Shown: positions 9,365-16,644 of the stretch, piece by piece
How the letters are laid out: each line of letters opens with the position of its first letter
Position numbering within the stretch: position 1 is the first letter of the stretch
Assembly (NCBI GenBank): GCA_951635545.1
Contig: OX620685.1
Location: 3,410,001-3,474,000 of the forward strand
Direction of reading: 5' to 3'
DNA length: 64,000 nt
Origin: CAG-873 sp910578365
GTDB taxonomy: Bacteria; Bacteroidota; Bacteroidia; Bacteroidales; Muribaculaceae
Made by a program: the position numbers and the translations under genes
Notes under the pieces: generated by a model
Seen by the model: only the letters and a program-made list of their open reading frames with translations
Databases searched by the model: none
Told to the model about the DNA's origin: nothing

Positions 9365-9372
9365 TATATTTG
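9365..9372 (+). promoter_or_regulatory. -7 element upstream of htrA
   Basis: TATATTTG matches TAnnTTTG. No convincing -33 box is at the right distance, which could mean an alternative sigma factor or an activator. The start would be near 9378, about 37 nt before the ATG. Confidence 0.5.
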
Positions 9373-9414
9373 CAGTAAATTTTAAATTCAATCCTCTAAT
9401 AAGTTTCATACACT

Positions 9415-10914
9415 ATGAAAATTCTGTCAGTAATCATCTCCTCAGCAATGCTGCTGTCGGCATGCTCTATGGCAGCCCAGGATAACAGCGGCAGCAACAA
9501 CAATGAGAAGCGCGAACGCCATCATACTACCGGGCGCGTGATATATCAGGACGATTTTACCAACACCGCGGCCGAAACCGTCAACGGTGTAGTGAGCGTG
9601 AAAAGCTATGCTACCCCACGCCAGAGCTATGGAAACCGCGGCGGTTACGACCCCTTTGTCGACGACCCTTTCTTTGAATTCTTCTTCGGCTCGCCACGCG
9701 GTGGCCGCCAGCAGCGTCAGCAGGAGCAGCCCAAGGCCGAACAGCGGCAGATTGGACTCGGCTCGGGTGTAATCATAAGCGGCGACGGATATATAGTAAC
9801 CAACAACCACGTGATTGCCGACGCCGAGCGCCTCGAAGTAACTCTGAACGACAACCGCAACTACTCCGCCGAAGTTATAGGCACCGACGAGGTCACCGAC
9901 CTGGCTCTGATTAAAATAGATGCTCCCGACGACCTCCACGTGATTCCGTTCGGCGACAGCGAGAACCTGCTTGTAGGCGAATGGGTACTCGCCGTGGGCA
10001 ACCCATTCGGATTCACCAGCACTGTAACCGCCGGCATCGTAAGCGCCAAGGCTCGCAACATATCGGCTCAGTTCGGACAGGGTGCCCGCGGCATCGAATC
10101 GTATATCCAGACCGATGCCGCAGTCAACTCGGGCAACTCGGGCGGCGCTCTGGTGAACCTCAACGGCGAACTGGTGGGCATAAACGCTGCCATATACTCC
10201 TCGACCGGCAACTATGCCGGCTGCTCCTTTGCCATTCCCACCTCAATAGTACAGAAGGTGGTTTCCGACCTCAAGCAGTTCGGTGCCGTACAGCGCGCAT
10301 ATCTGGGAATATCGTTCATGGAACTCACACCCGAGCTGGTGAAGGAAAAGGAAATCCAGGGCACCAACTCCGGCATCTATGTGGCCGAAGTTCAGGATCG
10401 CTCGGCTGCTGCAGAAGCCAAGCTGCAGAAAGGCGACATCATTATTGCCCTCGACAACTACCCCACCCTCTCTACCGCTCAGCTACAGGAAGCCATAACT
10501 AAATTCAGCCCCGGCAGCAAAGTGACAGTGACCTACATACGCGACGGCAAGCGCAATGTTTCTACCGTAACCCTGCGCAATAATCACGGAAACACAGCCG
10601 TGACTCGTCCCGACTCGCCCGAGTCGCTTGGAGCCGAAATGGCCGATGCTGACGAAACAATGCTCAAGAGCCTCGGACTCAGCCACGGCGTGACCGTGAA
10701 ATCGGTCGACCCCGACGGTCGCTTCGCCGAAGCCGGCATGAAGAAAAACTTTATCATACTAATGATCAACGGACAGCGAATCGACAAGGCCGATACTGTA
10801 ACCAAGCTCTACAAGGCCATACGCCAGAGCGACTCGCGCGACAAGGTCATGTTCATATCGGGCATATATCCCGACGGACAGCAGGCATACTACGCAGTGC
10901 CGCTCAACGACTGA
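9415..10914 (+). CDS. htrA: Do/HtrA family periplasmic serine protease with two PDZ domains
   Basis: 499 residues. HtrA/DegP proteins degrade or chaperone misfolded envelope proteins. The trypsin-like domain carries the full triad: His132 (TNNHVIAD), Asp162 (VTDLALIK) and Ser242 (NSGNSGGAL). Two PDZ domains follow, about residues 285-385 and 415-495. The N-terminal signal ends in LLSAC at about residue 17, which fits a lipobox, so the protease may be a lipoprotein rather than a free periplasmic one. A Gly/Arg/Gln-rich loop (about 70-112) lies before the protease core, where DegP has its LA loop. It is monocistronic, with a strong hairpin 26 bases after the stop. Confidence 0.95.
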   Translation: MKILSVIISSAMLLSACSMAAQDNSGSNNNEKRERHHTTGRVIYQDDFTNTAAETVNGVVSVKSYATPRQSYGNRGGYDPFVDDPFFEFFFGSPRGGRQQRQQEQPKAEQRQIGLGSGVIISGDGYIVTNNHVIADAERLEVTLNDNRNYSAEVIGTDEVTDLALIKIDAPDDLHVIPFGDSENLLVGEWVLAVGNPFGFTSTVTAGIVSAKARNISAQFGQGARGIESYIQTDAAVNSGNSGGALVNLNGELVGINAAIYSSTGNYAGCSFAIPTSIVQKVVSDLKQFGAVQRAYLGISFMELTPELVKEKEIQGTNSGIYVAEVQDRSAAAEAKLQKGDIIIALDNYPTLSTAQLQEAITKFSPGSKVTVTYIRDGKRNVSTVTLRNNHGNTAVTRPDSPESLGAEMADADETMLKSLGLSHGVTVKSVDPDGRFAEAGMKKNFIILMINGQRIDKADTVTKLYKAIRQSDSRDKVMFISGIYPDGQQAYYAVPLND

Positions 10915-10940
10915 AACAACTGACTGCCAAGACTCAACAT

Positions 10941-10973
10941 GACACAGGGCCGCACAACATGCGGCCCTGTGTC
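10941..10973 (+). terminator. Hairpin terminator after htrA
   Basis: A perfect 14-base-pair stem (GACACAGGGCCGCA with its complement) and a 5-base loop lie 26 bases after the htrA stop. The following bases are A-rich rather than T-rich, so intrinsic termination is not certain. Confidence 0.6.
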
Positions 10974-11096
10974 ATACACAAAAAAATCGGTGCGTCAATA
11001 AAGAACTTCAGCAATAAGCGAACTATTTCATAACTGTGTTGTTATAACTTCAACAGCGTTAATCGCCACATCACTAACTAAAAATACAAACACAGT

Positions 11097-11303
11097 ATGA
11101 AAACTCTCAATTTAGTAGCCGCAGCCCTTGGAGGCGCACTCGTAGGCGCAGCAGCCGCCCTTCTTCTCGCACCCCAGTCGGGCAGCAAAACCCGCGAAGA
11201 CATCACCGACTTCATCAAGGAGCGTTGTCCGAGTCTGAAAAAGAGCAAAATCGAGCAACTCGCCGACCAGCTTGAGGCCGACATCAAAGAAGCTACCAGA
11301 TGA
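11097..11303 (+). CDS. Small YtxH-domain envelope protein (copy 1)
   Basis: 68 residues. The glycine/alanine-rich hydrophobic segment (about residues 6-26) ending in LLLAPQSGSKTRED is the YtxH signature: a single glycine-zipper membrane helix followed by a charged amphipathic tail. YtxH proteins are associated with general or envelope stress; their biochemical function is unknown. Its stop codon overlaps the start of the next gene (ATGA), and that gene encodes a second protein of the same design, so the pair looks like a tandem duplication. The position directly after htrA fits an envelope-stress role, which is inference. Confidence 0.8.
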   Translation: MKTLNLVAAALGGALVGAAAALLLAPQSGSKTREDITDFIKERCPSLKKSKIEQLADQLEADIKEATR

Positions 11304-11494
11304 AAGGCCTGCTGACATTTCTGGGCGGAGCTGTGGCAGGCGCAGCCATCGCAGCCCTGCTTACTCCTGAAAGCGGTGAAGACCTTCGCTTCAGAATCAA
11401 GACCCTCCTTCGTAAAAAGGGCATCCTGCCCTCGACTAAGCTCGACGATTTCGTTGAAATGATTGCCACCGAAATCGAAGAAGGCAAACAATAG
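11300..11494 (+). CDS. Small YtxH-domain envelope protein (copy 2)
   Basis: 64 residues, starting inside the stop codon of copy 1. It shows the same plan: a Gly/Ala membrane helix (FLGGAVAGAAIAALLTPESGED) cut by the typical TPESGED/APQSGSK turn, then a basic and acidic amphipathic tail. The two copies share the turn motif but differ in most other positions, so the duplication is not recent. A strong intrinsic terminator follows 14 bases after the stop, separating this pair from the next two genes. Confidence 0.8.
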   Translation: MKGLLTFLGGAVAGAAIAALLTPESGEDLRFRIKTLLRKKGILPSTKLDDFVEMIATEIEEGKQ

Positions 11495-11508
11495 ATTACA
11501 ACCGGGAA

Positions 11509-11551
11509 GGGCCGCGGAATTGCCATGGCGGCGAATCCGCGGCCCCCTTTT
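11509..11551 (+). terminator. Intrinsic terminator after the YtxH pair
   Basis: The arms GGGCCGCGGA (11509-11518) and TCCGCGGCCC (11536-11545) form a 10-base-pair GC stem, followed by CCTTTTAATT. An ATG at 11525 falls in the loop and is therefore unlikely to be the start of the next gene. Confidence 0.8.
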
Positions 11552-11569
11552 AATTCATCACCAAGCATT

Positions 11570-11926
11570 ATGAGCGACAGAACCACAAACGAATCACTTA
11601 AACGCATCTACGCTACCCTGCGCAGATTCACCTTACTGCACCTCGAAAGCGCGCGCCTCACCACTACCGAGAAACTCACCCTGCTCGGCACCGCAATCGT
11701 GTACGGCGCACTGCTGATTATATTCGGCTCTATGGCGCTGTTTTTCATCACCATTGGCATTGGCCACCTGCTGGCCACCACCATTGCCGAGCACTTCGCA
11801 TATCTGTGGGTGGCATGTTTCTACATAGTGCTGGTACTGGTGATAATTATTTTCAAGCGTCAACTTATTCTCAACCCGATATGCCGCTATCTGTCGCGGC
11901 TGTTAGCACCCAAGCCTGAAAAATGA
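11570..11926 (+). CDS. Phage-holin-superfamily-III-like two-helix membrane protein
   Basis: 118 residues from the ATG at 11570. An in-frame ATG at 11525 lies inside a terminator hairpin and would add a proline-rich stretch with no family look, so it is rejected. An N-terminal charged helix precedes two long hydrophobic helices (about residues 40-65 and 75-98), the layout of the holin-X/DUF1469-like envelope proteins often found beside YtxH genes. It ends with an ATGA overlap into the next gene. No enzymatic motif is visible. Function is unknown; stress-related envelope maintenance is an inference from the neighbours. Confidence 0.7.
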   Translation: MSDRTTNESLKRIYATLRRFTLLHLESARLTTTEKLTLLGTAIVYGALLIIFGSMALFFITIGIGHLLATTIAEHFAYLWVACFYIVLVLVIIIFKRQLILNPICRYLSRLLAPKPEK

Positions 11927-12180
11927 ACAAATCCGCCAAAAACGATAATTGGAGAGGCTACGACTTCGACCAGCTGGTATATCAGCGTGTGCGGACACAG
12001 GCACGTATCGAAGCTCAGAAAACACGGCTCGCCGATACTGCCCGCAGCATCAAAAACGAGAATAAGCTCATTTCGATGCGCAACGCACGCATGCTGTTCG
12101 GCACCCTGAGCTTTATCGACTATGCCGTTTTAGCCATTAAGATATACCGCCGAATCAAGCCTATTTTTTCCGAAAAATAG
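11923..12180 (+). CDS. Conserved small protein partnered with the holin-like gene
   Basis: 85 residues, starting in the stop codon of the upstream membrane protein. It has a highly charged helical N-terminal two-thirds (QRVRTQARIEAQKTRLADTA...) and one weak hydrophobic stretch near residues 58-75 ending in basic residues. I do not recognise a named family. Size, overlap and context suggest a membrane-associated partner of the preceding gene. The reading frame is compact, with host-like codon use, so it is probably real. Confidence 0.65.
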   Translation: MNKSAKNDNWRGYDFDQLVYQRVRTQARIEAQKTRLADTARSIKNENKLISMRNARMLFGTLSFIDYAVLAIKIYRRIKPIFSEK

Positions 12181-12202
12181 ACGTAGTTTCGTTTTTTTTC
12201 GT

Positions 12203-12210
12203 TAATTTTG
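12203..12210 (+). promoter_or_regulatory. -7 element of prmA
   Basis: TAATTTTG, followed by TGGC, matches the -7 consensus; a -33 box is not evident. Transcription would start near 12215, which supports the prmA ATG at 12229 and rules out the in-frame GTG at 12208 next to the box. Confidence 0.55.
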
Positions 12211-12228
12211 TGGCAAATTAGCACCACT

Positions 12229-13083
12229 ATGAACGATTACTACGAACTGCGAATTGATATAGACAACGCCTCGGAAGACGCCACCGACCTGCTGGCCGGC
12301 ATGCTCGCTGACGAGGCTTACGAAAGTTTTGTTCCCGACGCTTCGGGCCTGACAGCCTATGTGCCTTCCGCCCTGTTCTCGGCTGAAGCCGTCGAACGTG
12401 TTCTGGCCGACTTTCCGCTCGGGCCGGTGGCCGCAGTCAGCCACAAGCTCATCAAAGGCCGCGACTGGAACCAGGAGTGGGAACGCAACTACTTCAAGCC
12501 CATTGTAATTGCCGGGCGCTGTGTGGTACACAGTTCGTTTCACTCCGATGTGCCCCGGGCCGAATACGACATCGTCATCGACCCAAAGATGGCCTTCGGC
12601 ACCGGCCACCACGCCACCACCACCCTGATACTCACTCACCTGCTGCAGATGGACCTCAAAGGCAAAAGTCTTATCGACATGGGTACCGGCACCGGCATCC
12701 TGGCCATTTTGGCCGCCATGCGCGGCGCGACGCCTGTGACAGGCATAGAAATCGACAGCTTTGCATATGCTAACGCTGTCGACAACATAGCTCTGAACTC
12801 TCAGCAGCATATCAAACTCATCAACAGCGACGCCTCGGCACTGGCCGACGTAGCTCCGGCCGATGTATTCGTGGCCAACATCAACCGCAATGTAATAACC
12901 GCCGACATAGCCGCCTACGCCGAGCGACTGCGCCCCGGAGGCATGATGCTGCTCAGCGGATTCTACGAGCACGACATCTCCGTTGTACTCGAGGCTGCCG
13001 CGCCCTACGGCCTCACTGAGGCGGCACGCACCGTATCGCCCGAAGGCGACCCCTGGAGTTGCCTGGTACTCACACAAGCCTGA
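12229..13083 (+). CDS. prmA: Ribosomal protein L11 methyltransferase PrmA
   Basis: 284 residues from the ATG at 12229. An upstream in-frame GTG at 12208 overlaps the promoter. PrmA uses S-adenosylmethionine to trimethylate ribosomal protein L11. An N-terminal substrate-recognition domain (about 1-95) is followed by the methyltransferase core, with MAFGTGHHATT (about 122), the SAM-binding DMGTGTGILAILA motif near 150, the acidic IEID loop near 172 and VANINRNVI near 216 in place of the NPP-type motif. All are normal for Bacteroidetes PrmA. A small outer-membrane protein gene follows after 12 bases. Confidence 0.94.
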   Translation: MNDYYELRIDIDNASEDATDLLAGMLADEAYESFVPDASGLTAYVPSALFSAEAVERVLADFPLGPVAAVSHKLIKGRDWNQEWERNYFKPIVIAGRCVVHSSFHSDVPRAEYDIVIDPKMAFGTGHHATTTLILTHLLQMDLKGKSLIDMGTGTGILAILAAMRGATPVTGIEIDSFAYANAVDNIALNSQQHIKLINSDASALADVAPADVFVANINRNVITADIAAYAERLRPGGMMLLSGFYEHDISVVLEAAAPYGLTEAARTVSPEGDPWSCLVLTQA

Positions 13084-13095
13084 CTTCCACCTAAA

Positions 13096-13632
13096 ATGAA
13101 AAAACTGCTATTTCTGATACTGATGCTGTGTGCCATACTGCCGGCACGGGCTGCCGAAACACCGGATGCGGCCATGCACACACGGCCCCGGTTTGCATGG
13201 GGTGCTGAAACAGGCGGCTCGGTCGACCTCAGCGGCAACGACATGTCGTCGTTCGACTTCAACCTGTCGTTCGGCATCCGCTACCGCTGGCTCAAATTCG
13301 CAGGCATCGGAACCGGAGCCGACATCATGGTGTCGAACTCATGCCGCACTTTTCCGGTATATGTAAGGATTGCAACTGACTTCCATACCCTTCCACAGCT
13401 GCTGTTTCTCGACCTCAAGGGCGGAATAGGCTTCAACTATCTGGAGAACAATCGTCAGTCTACCGGCGCGTATGCCTATAGCGGCCTGGGCATAAACTTT
13501 GCCCGCACGGCCAAGTTCAGTTCATACATGAGTATCGGCTACAGCTTTATTCAGCATCGCGACAAACCTGATGCCATCGTAACCCACTCCGACCTGCACA
13601 TGGCCACCATAAAAATCGGCATCAACTTTTAA
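13096..13632 (+). CDS. Small outer-membrane beta-barrel protein
   Basis: 178 residues with a Sec signal peptide (MKKLLFLILMLCAILPARA). The mature part alternates aromatic and glycine-rich strands (NLSFGIRYRWLKFAGIGTGAD..., GLGINFARTAKFSSYMSIGYSF) and ends ...IKIGINF with a C-terminal phenylalanine, the usual signature of an eight-stranded outer-membrane barrel of the OmpW/OMP_b-brl type. It lies 12 bases after prmA and probably shares its transcript. It converges on rpoD, with the group II intron between them. No specific function can be read. Confidence 0.75.
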   Translation: MKKLLFLILMLCAILPARAAETPDAAMHTRPRFAWGAETGGSVDLSGNDMSSFDFNLSFGIRYRWLKFAGIGTGADIMVSNSCRTFPVYVRIATDFHTLPQLLFLDLKGGIGFNYLENNRQSTGAYAYSGLGINFARTAKFSSYMSIGYSFIQHRDKPDAIVTHSDLHMATIKIGINF

Positions 13633-13648
13633 CGTCACAACCACAAAA

Positions 13649-13750
13649 ATCGAGTAGGAGGTAAACACTAATCATAGGGTGTTTATCTCCTACTTTCGTG
13701 TTTACCGACCTCTCACACCACCGTACGTGCCGTTCGGCATACGGCGGTTC
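13649..13750 (-). ncRNA. Group II intron domains V and VI
   Basis: Domain V: an outer helix between ACCGCCGT and ACGGTGGT around an inner GCC-GAAC-GGC hairpin. Domain VI: GTAGGAGATAAACAC pairs with a near-complementary arm, then ...CTCGAT. The maturase stop codon abuts domain V, as in intact elements, so the catalytic RNA core looks complete. Confidence 0.8.
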
Positions 13751-15148
13751 TTAACGCGGATGCAGTTTCTCGTAATACTCCGTAAGTGTGGGATAGTGCG
13801 CTCGTTTCAGGTTCTCCATTGATATGGCTCGTGTCAGTATCGGGCTGTGAACAGTGCGCCAGTATCCCTTTCGGGTGTTAGCCCATTGCCATGCCTGCCA
13901 TTTCGCGATGCCACATCGTTGCAGGTTCTTGAAGCGTGTCCGCACTCGTTTCCAGCATTTCCATATACACATGCGTATGCGACTGCGCAACCATTCGTCA
14001 GTTTCTTTCACAAAGTTGCGCATCTCGGCATGCCGAAAGTAGTTAACCCACCCTCGGATTGCATTGGTCAGTTTCTCCTTGCGCTTATCGTACCCCCAGC
14101 CGTTACTGCGCGATGTCAGCTCTTTGAGCTTCGCCCGCAGTTTTGCTTTGGTTCTCGGGTGAACGCACAAGCGAGCCTTTCCTCTTCACATGTTGAACGA
14201 GTAGCCGAGGTACTTCTGGCCGTGGACACTGCCGACGTGAGTTTTCTCGCGATTAACTTTGAGGAAGAGTTTCCCCTCTATGAACTTCGTGATGCTTTCG
14301 AATACCCTTTCGGCCGCTCTCGGACTTTTACAGAAGATGACGCAGTCATCGGCATAACGCACAAACGGAAGTCCGCGCCTTTCAAGCTCGCGGTCAAGTT
14401 CCGTCAGCATTATGTTGCTCAATATGGGACTGAGTGGTCCGCCTTGCGGCACGCCATCCGTTGTGTCCTCATACTTGTGACTGACTATTACGCCTGCATT
14501 GAGATACTTGTGTATCAGCGATATGACCCTGCCGTCTTTGATTGTCTCGCCAAGCAGTTGTATCAGCTTGCTGTGATTAACGGTGTCGAAGAACTTCTCA
14601 AGGTCAAGGTCTATGCAGTATTTATAGCCACCATTGATGATTTCCTGCGCCTCTTGCAACGCTTGGTGTGCGCTCCGTCTCGGGCGGAAGCCGTAGCTCG
14701 TAGCCGAAAATTTAGGTTCGTACACCAGGCTCAGCACCTGGGCTATGGATTGCTGGATGACGCGGTCGACAACGGTGGGTATGCCGAGTTGGCGCGTCTT
14801 GCCTCCCTCTTTGGGTATCTCTACCCTCCTTACGGGATTGGGGCGGTATCTTCCGCCAAGCAGACTTTCTGTTATTTCATCCTTGTGTTCACGCAGATAC
14901 GGAAGCAGTTGTTCTACTTCCATTCCGTCGATTCCACCGCTCCCCTTGTTGGCCTTGACTTGTTTATACGCTCTGTTAAGGTTGTCGGAAGTTAGGATAT
15001 ACTCTAACATCCTGTCTGACGATAGTTGCACTTCTACGAGTTCGTCTCCTACTATCCCAATCAAAGTAGGCGCTCCCTCATACCTTTCGCGTTCCGCGCT
15101 ATTCTTCCGAGGGCAGCTTTCTGTTGTTTTCGGCTTTTCTCCTTTCAT
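13751..15148 (-). pseudogene. ltrA: Group II intron reverse transcriptase/maturase, interrupted by an in-frame TGA
   Basis: One frame from the ATG at 15148 to TAA at 13751 encodes an LtrA-type protein of about 465 residues, with a single TGA at 14186-14188. The N-terminal part holds the RT fingers and palm: RKTRQLGIP-like GKTRQLGIPTV, YGFRPRRSAHQAL, the DLDLEKFFDTVNH motif, GVPQGGPLSPIL and the active-site YADD. The stop falls straight after KYLGYSFNM, at the RT-to-maturase boundary. The part beyond (RGKARLCVHPRTKAKL... to GIAKWQAWQWANTRKGYWR) is the thumb/X and C-terminal maturase region, otherwise undamaged. Reading may also begin at a GTG at 15307. TGA is a normal stop elsewhere in this window (htrA, glsA), so this is probably a nonsense mutation that removes maturase activity. 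Confidence 0.88.
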
Positions 15149-15558
15149 CGGGTAAAATAAAGTTTTGCTCGTGTGGTTAAGTTTTGCCCTTCGTCGCCGC
15201 CCACGAGCTTTAAGGCGATGACTACTATGGCTTCTGCTGACTTCTGTGGGTTCGTTGTTACTGCTTACCTTTCGGCTCGCCCCACAGACCTCCCCGATTA
15301 AGAACACAATCTTTCGGTCTTATACTCCCTTGATTTACTCTCGTCAGCCCGGATAGCTATCGGGCTTCGGTTTGTTTAGCAACCTTACCCCTGACTTCGA
15401 GCCTTATATCATGTTTCTGTGCGTGGAGCCAGACTTTTGTCCTTAGCTTCCTTCCGATTCTCCTCACGGCAGACACCGTTGCCTCGGACTATGCGCTTCC
15501 CGCTATCGGGGCGCGCTCGGGACTTCCACCCGTTAGATTATGCCCATGTCGGGCGAAC

Positions 15559-15594
15559 TAAATTAGCGCTCCTGATTCACAATCAGGGGCGCTA
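15559..15594 (-). terminator. Terminator of rpoD (group II intron target)
   Basis: TAGCGC-C-CCTGATT, loop GTG, AATCAGG-A-GCGCTA on the minus strand forms a 14-position stem with one C.A mismatch, starting 30 bases after the rpoD stop and followed by ATTTA. The intron begins right after it. The bases resuming on the far side (13648 downward) are TTTTTG, so the interrupted site would have read ATTTATTTTTG. Confidence 0.8.
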
Positions 15595-15623
15595 TCAATT
15601 TTTTTATCCGTATGTGTGGCTGA

Positions 15624-16484
15624 TTACGAGCCGAGATAGCTCTTGAGCAGACGGCTGCGCTGACCTTTCAGACGGCGGATGGCTTTCTCTTTAATCTGAC
15701 GCACACGTTCGCGGGTGAGGTCGAACTTGGCGCCGATTTCCTCCAGAGTCATTTCCTGGCAACCGATGCCGAAGAACATCTTCAGAATCTCGCGTTCGCG
15801 CTCGTGCAGCTGGCGCAGGGCACGTTCAACTTCGTTGGAGAGCGACTCCTGGTTGAGAGTGGCGTCGGCCATGGGCGAATCGTCGTTGGTAAGCACGTCG
15901 AGCAGACTGTTGTCCTCACCTTCCACAAAAGGCGCGTCCACCGATATGTGGCGACCCGAAACTTTCAGGGTGTCGGCGATTTTGTCTTCAGGCACACCCA
16001 GCGATTCGGCAAGTTCCTCGGCCGACGGGCGGCGTTCGTTTTCCTGCTCGAATTTCGACAGAGCCTTGCCGATCTTGTTCAGCGAGCCAACCTGGTTAAG
16101 CGGCAGACGCACAATACGCGACTGCTCGGCCAGAGCCTGCAGAATCGACTGGCGAATCCACCATACGGCGTATGAGATAAATTTGAAACCGCGTGTTTCA
16201 TCAAATTTACGGGCGGCCTTTATCAGACCAATATTTCCTTCGTTGATAAGGTCGGGAAGCGCAAGACCCTGGTTCTGGTACTGCTTGGCCACCGACACTA
16301 CGAAGCGCAGATTTGCCCTTGTGAGTTTTTCGAGCGCTTCCTGGTCATCCTGCTTGATACGTTGTGCCAGCTCTACTTCCTCTTCTACCGAAATCAGCTC
16401 TTCGCGGCCGATTTCCTGCAGATATTTGTCGAGCGAAGCGCTCTCACGGTTTGTAATTGATTTTGTAATCTTTAGTTGTCTCAT
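15624..16484 (-). CDS. rpoD: Primary sigma factor RpoD (Bacteroidetes SigA type)
   Basis: 286 residues, the short Bacteroidetes form without region 1.1. It directs RNA polymerase to the TTTG/TAnnTTTG promoters seen throughout this window. Regions in order: 1.2 (SLDKYLQEIGREELISVEEE), 2.1-2.4 with the KFDETRGFKFISYAVWWIRQSI core near 93-114, region 3 (about 125-190) and region 4.2 with the helix-turn-helix TLEEIGAKFDLTRERVRQIKEKAIRRLK near 245-272. The ATG lies about 20 nt after its own predicted start site. It is monocistronic; its terminator has been hit by a group II intron. Confidence 0.96.
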   Translation of the reverse strand: MRQLKITKSITNRESASLDKYLQEIGREELISVEEEVELAQRIKQDDQEALEKLTRANLRFVVSVAKQYQNQGLALPDLINEGNIGLIKAARKFDETRGFKFISYAVWWIRQSILQALAEQSRIVRLPLNQVGSLNKIGKALSKFEQENERRPSAEELAESLGVPEDKIADTLKVSGRHISVDAPFVEGEDNSLLDVLTNDDSPMADATLNQESLSNEVERALRQLHEREREILKMFFGIGCQEMTLEEIGAKFDLTRERVRQIKEKAIRRLKGQRSRLLKSYLGS

Positions 16485-16509
16485 ATCTCTTATATCCGGA
16501 TTAAGCGTG

Positions 16510-16517
16510 CAAAGTTA
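16510..16517 (-). promoter_or_regulatory. -7 element of rpoD
   Basis: Minus-strand TAACTTTG with no clear TTTG at -33. Start expected near 16505, about 20 nt before the rpoD ATG. Confidence 0.6.
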
Positions 16518-16611
16518 CGATTTTTTTTCGATACACGAAAGTGCGTCCGCAGGTTTAAACGATTTTCAAGACTCTTTTTTTACGTTTTTATTATTTTTAA
16601 CAGCATTCGGA

Positions 16612-16637
16612 GAGTGGAGGCATGAATGCCTCCACTC
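16612..16637 (-). terminator. Terminator of the ABC exporter operon
   Basis: A perfect 12-base-pair stem (GAGTGGAGGCAT and complement, 2-base loop) lies just after the permease stop codon. The downstream minus strand is AT-rich but has no continuous T run. Confidence 0.55.
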
Positions 16638-16644
16638 CCGCGGC

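Larger units (their letters stand above)
13649..15558 (-). mobile_element. Group II intron, class C-like, inserted behind the rpoD terminator
   Basis: The minus strand begins GTTCGCCCGACATGGGC at 15558, followed by AATCTAACGGGTGGAAGTCC, closely resembling the 5' end of group IIC ribozymes such as that of Oceanobacillus iheyensis. A maturase reading frame lies in domain IV, a domain V hairpin at about 13716-13750, and domain VI at about 13655-13705. The 3' end ...CTACTCGAT obeys the AY rule, placing the end at 13649. Length is about 1.9 kb. It sits directly after the stem-loop terminator of rpoD, the preferred target of class C introns. The maturase is interrupted by TGA. The boundaries come from motif matching only and may be off by a few bases. 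Confidence 0.88.

Noticed and set aside
11525..11569. Earlier start for the holin-like protein
   Set aside because: The ATG lies in the loop of a terminator hairpin and the extra residues are proline-rich and untypical.
14186..14188. TGA recoding (UGA read as an amino acid) in the maturase
   Set aside because: TGA is used as an ordinary stop by neighbouring host genes and no recoding element was recognised; a nonsense mutation is the simpler reading.
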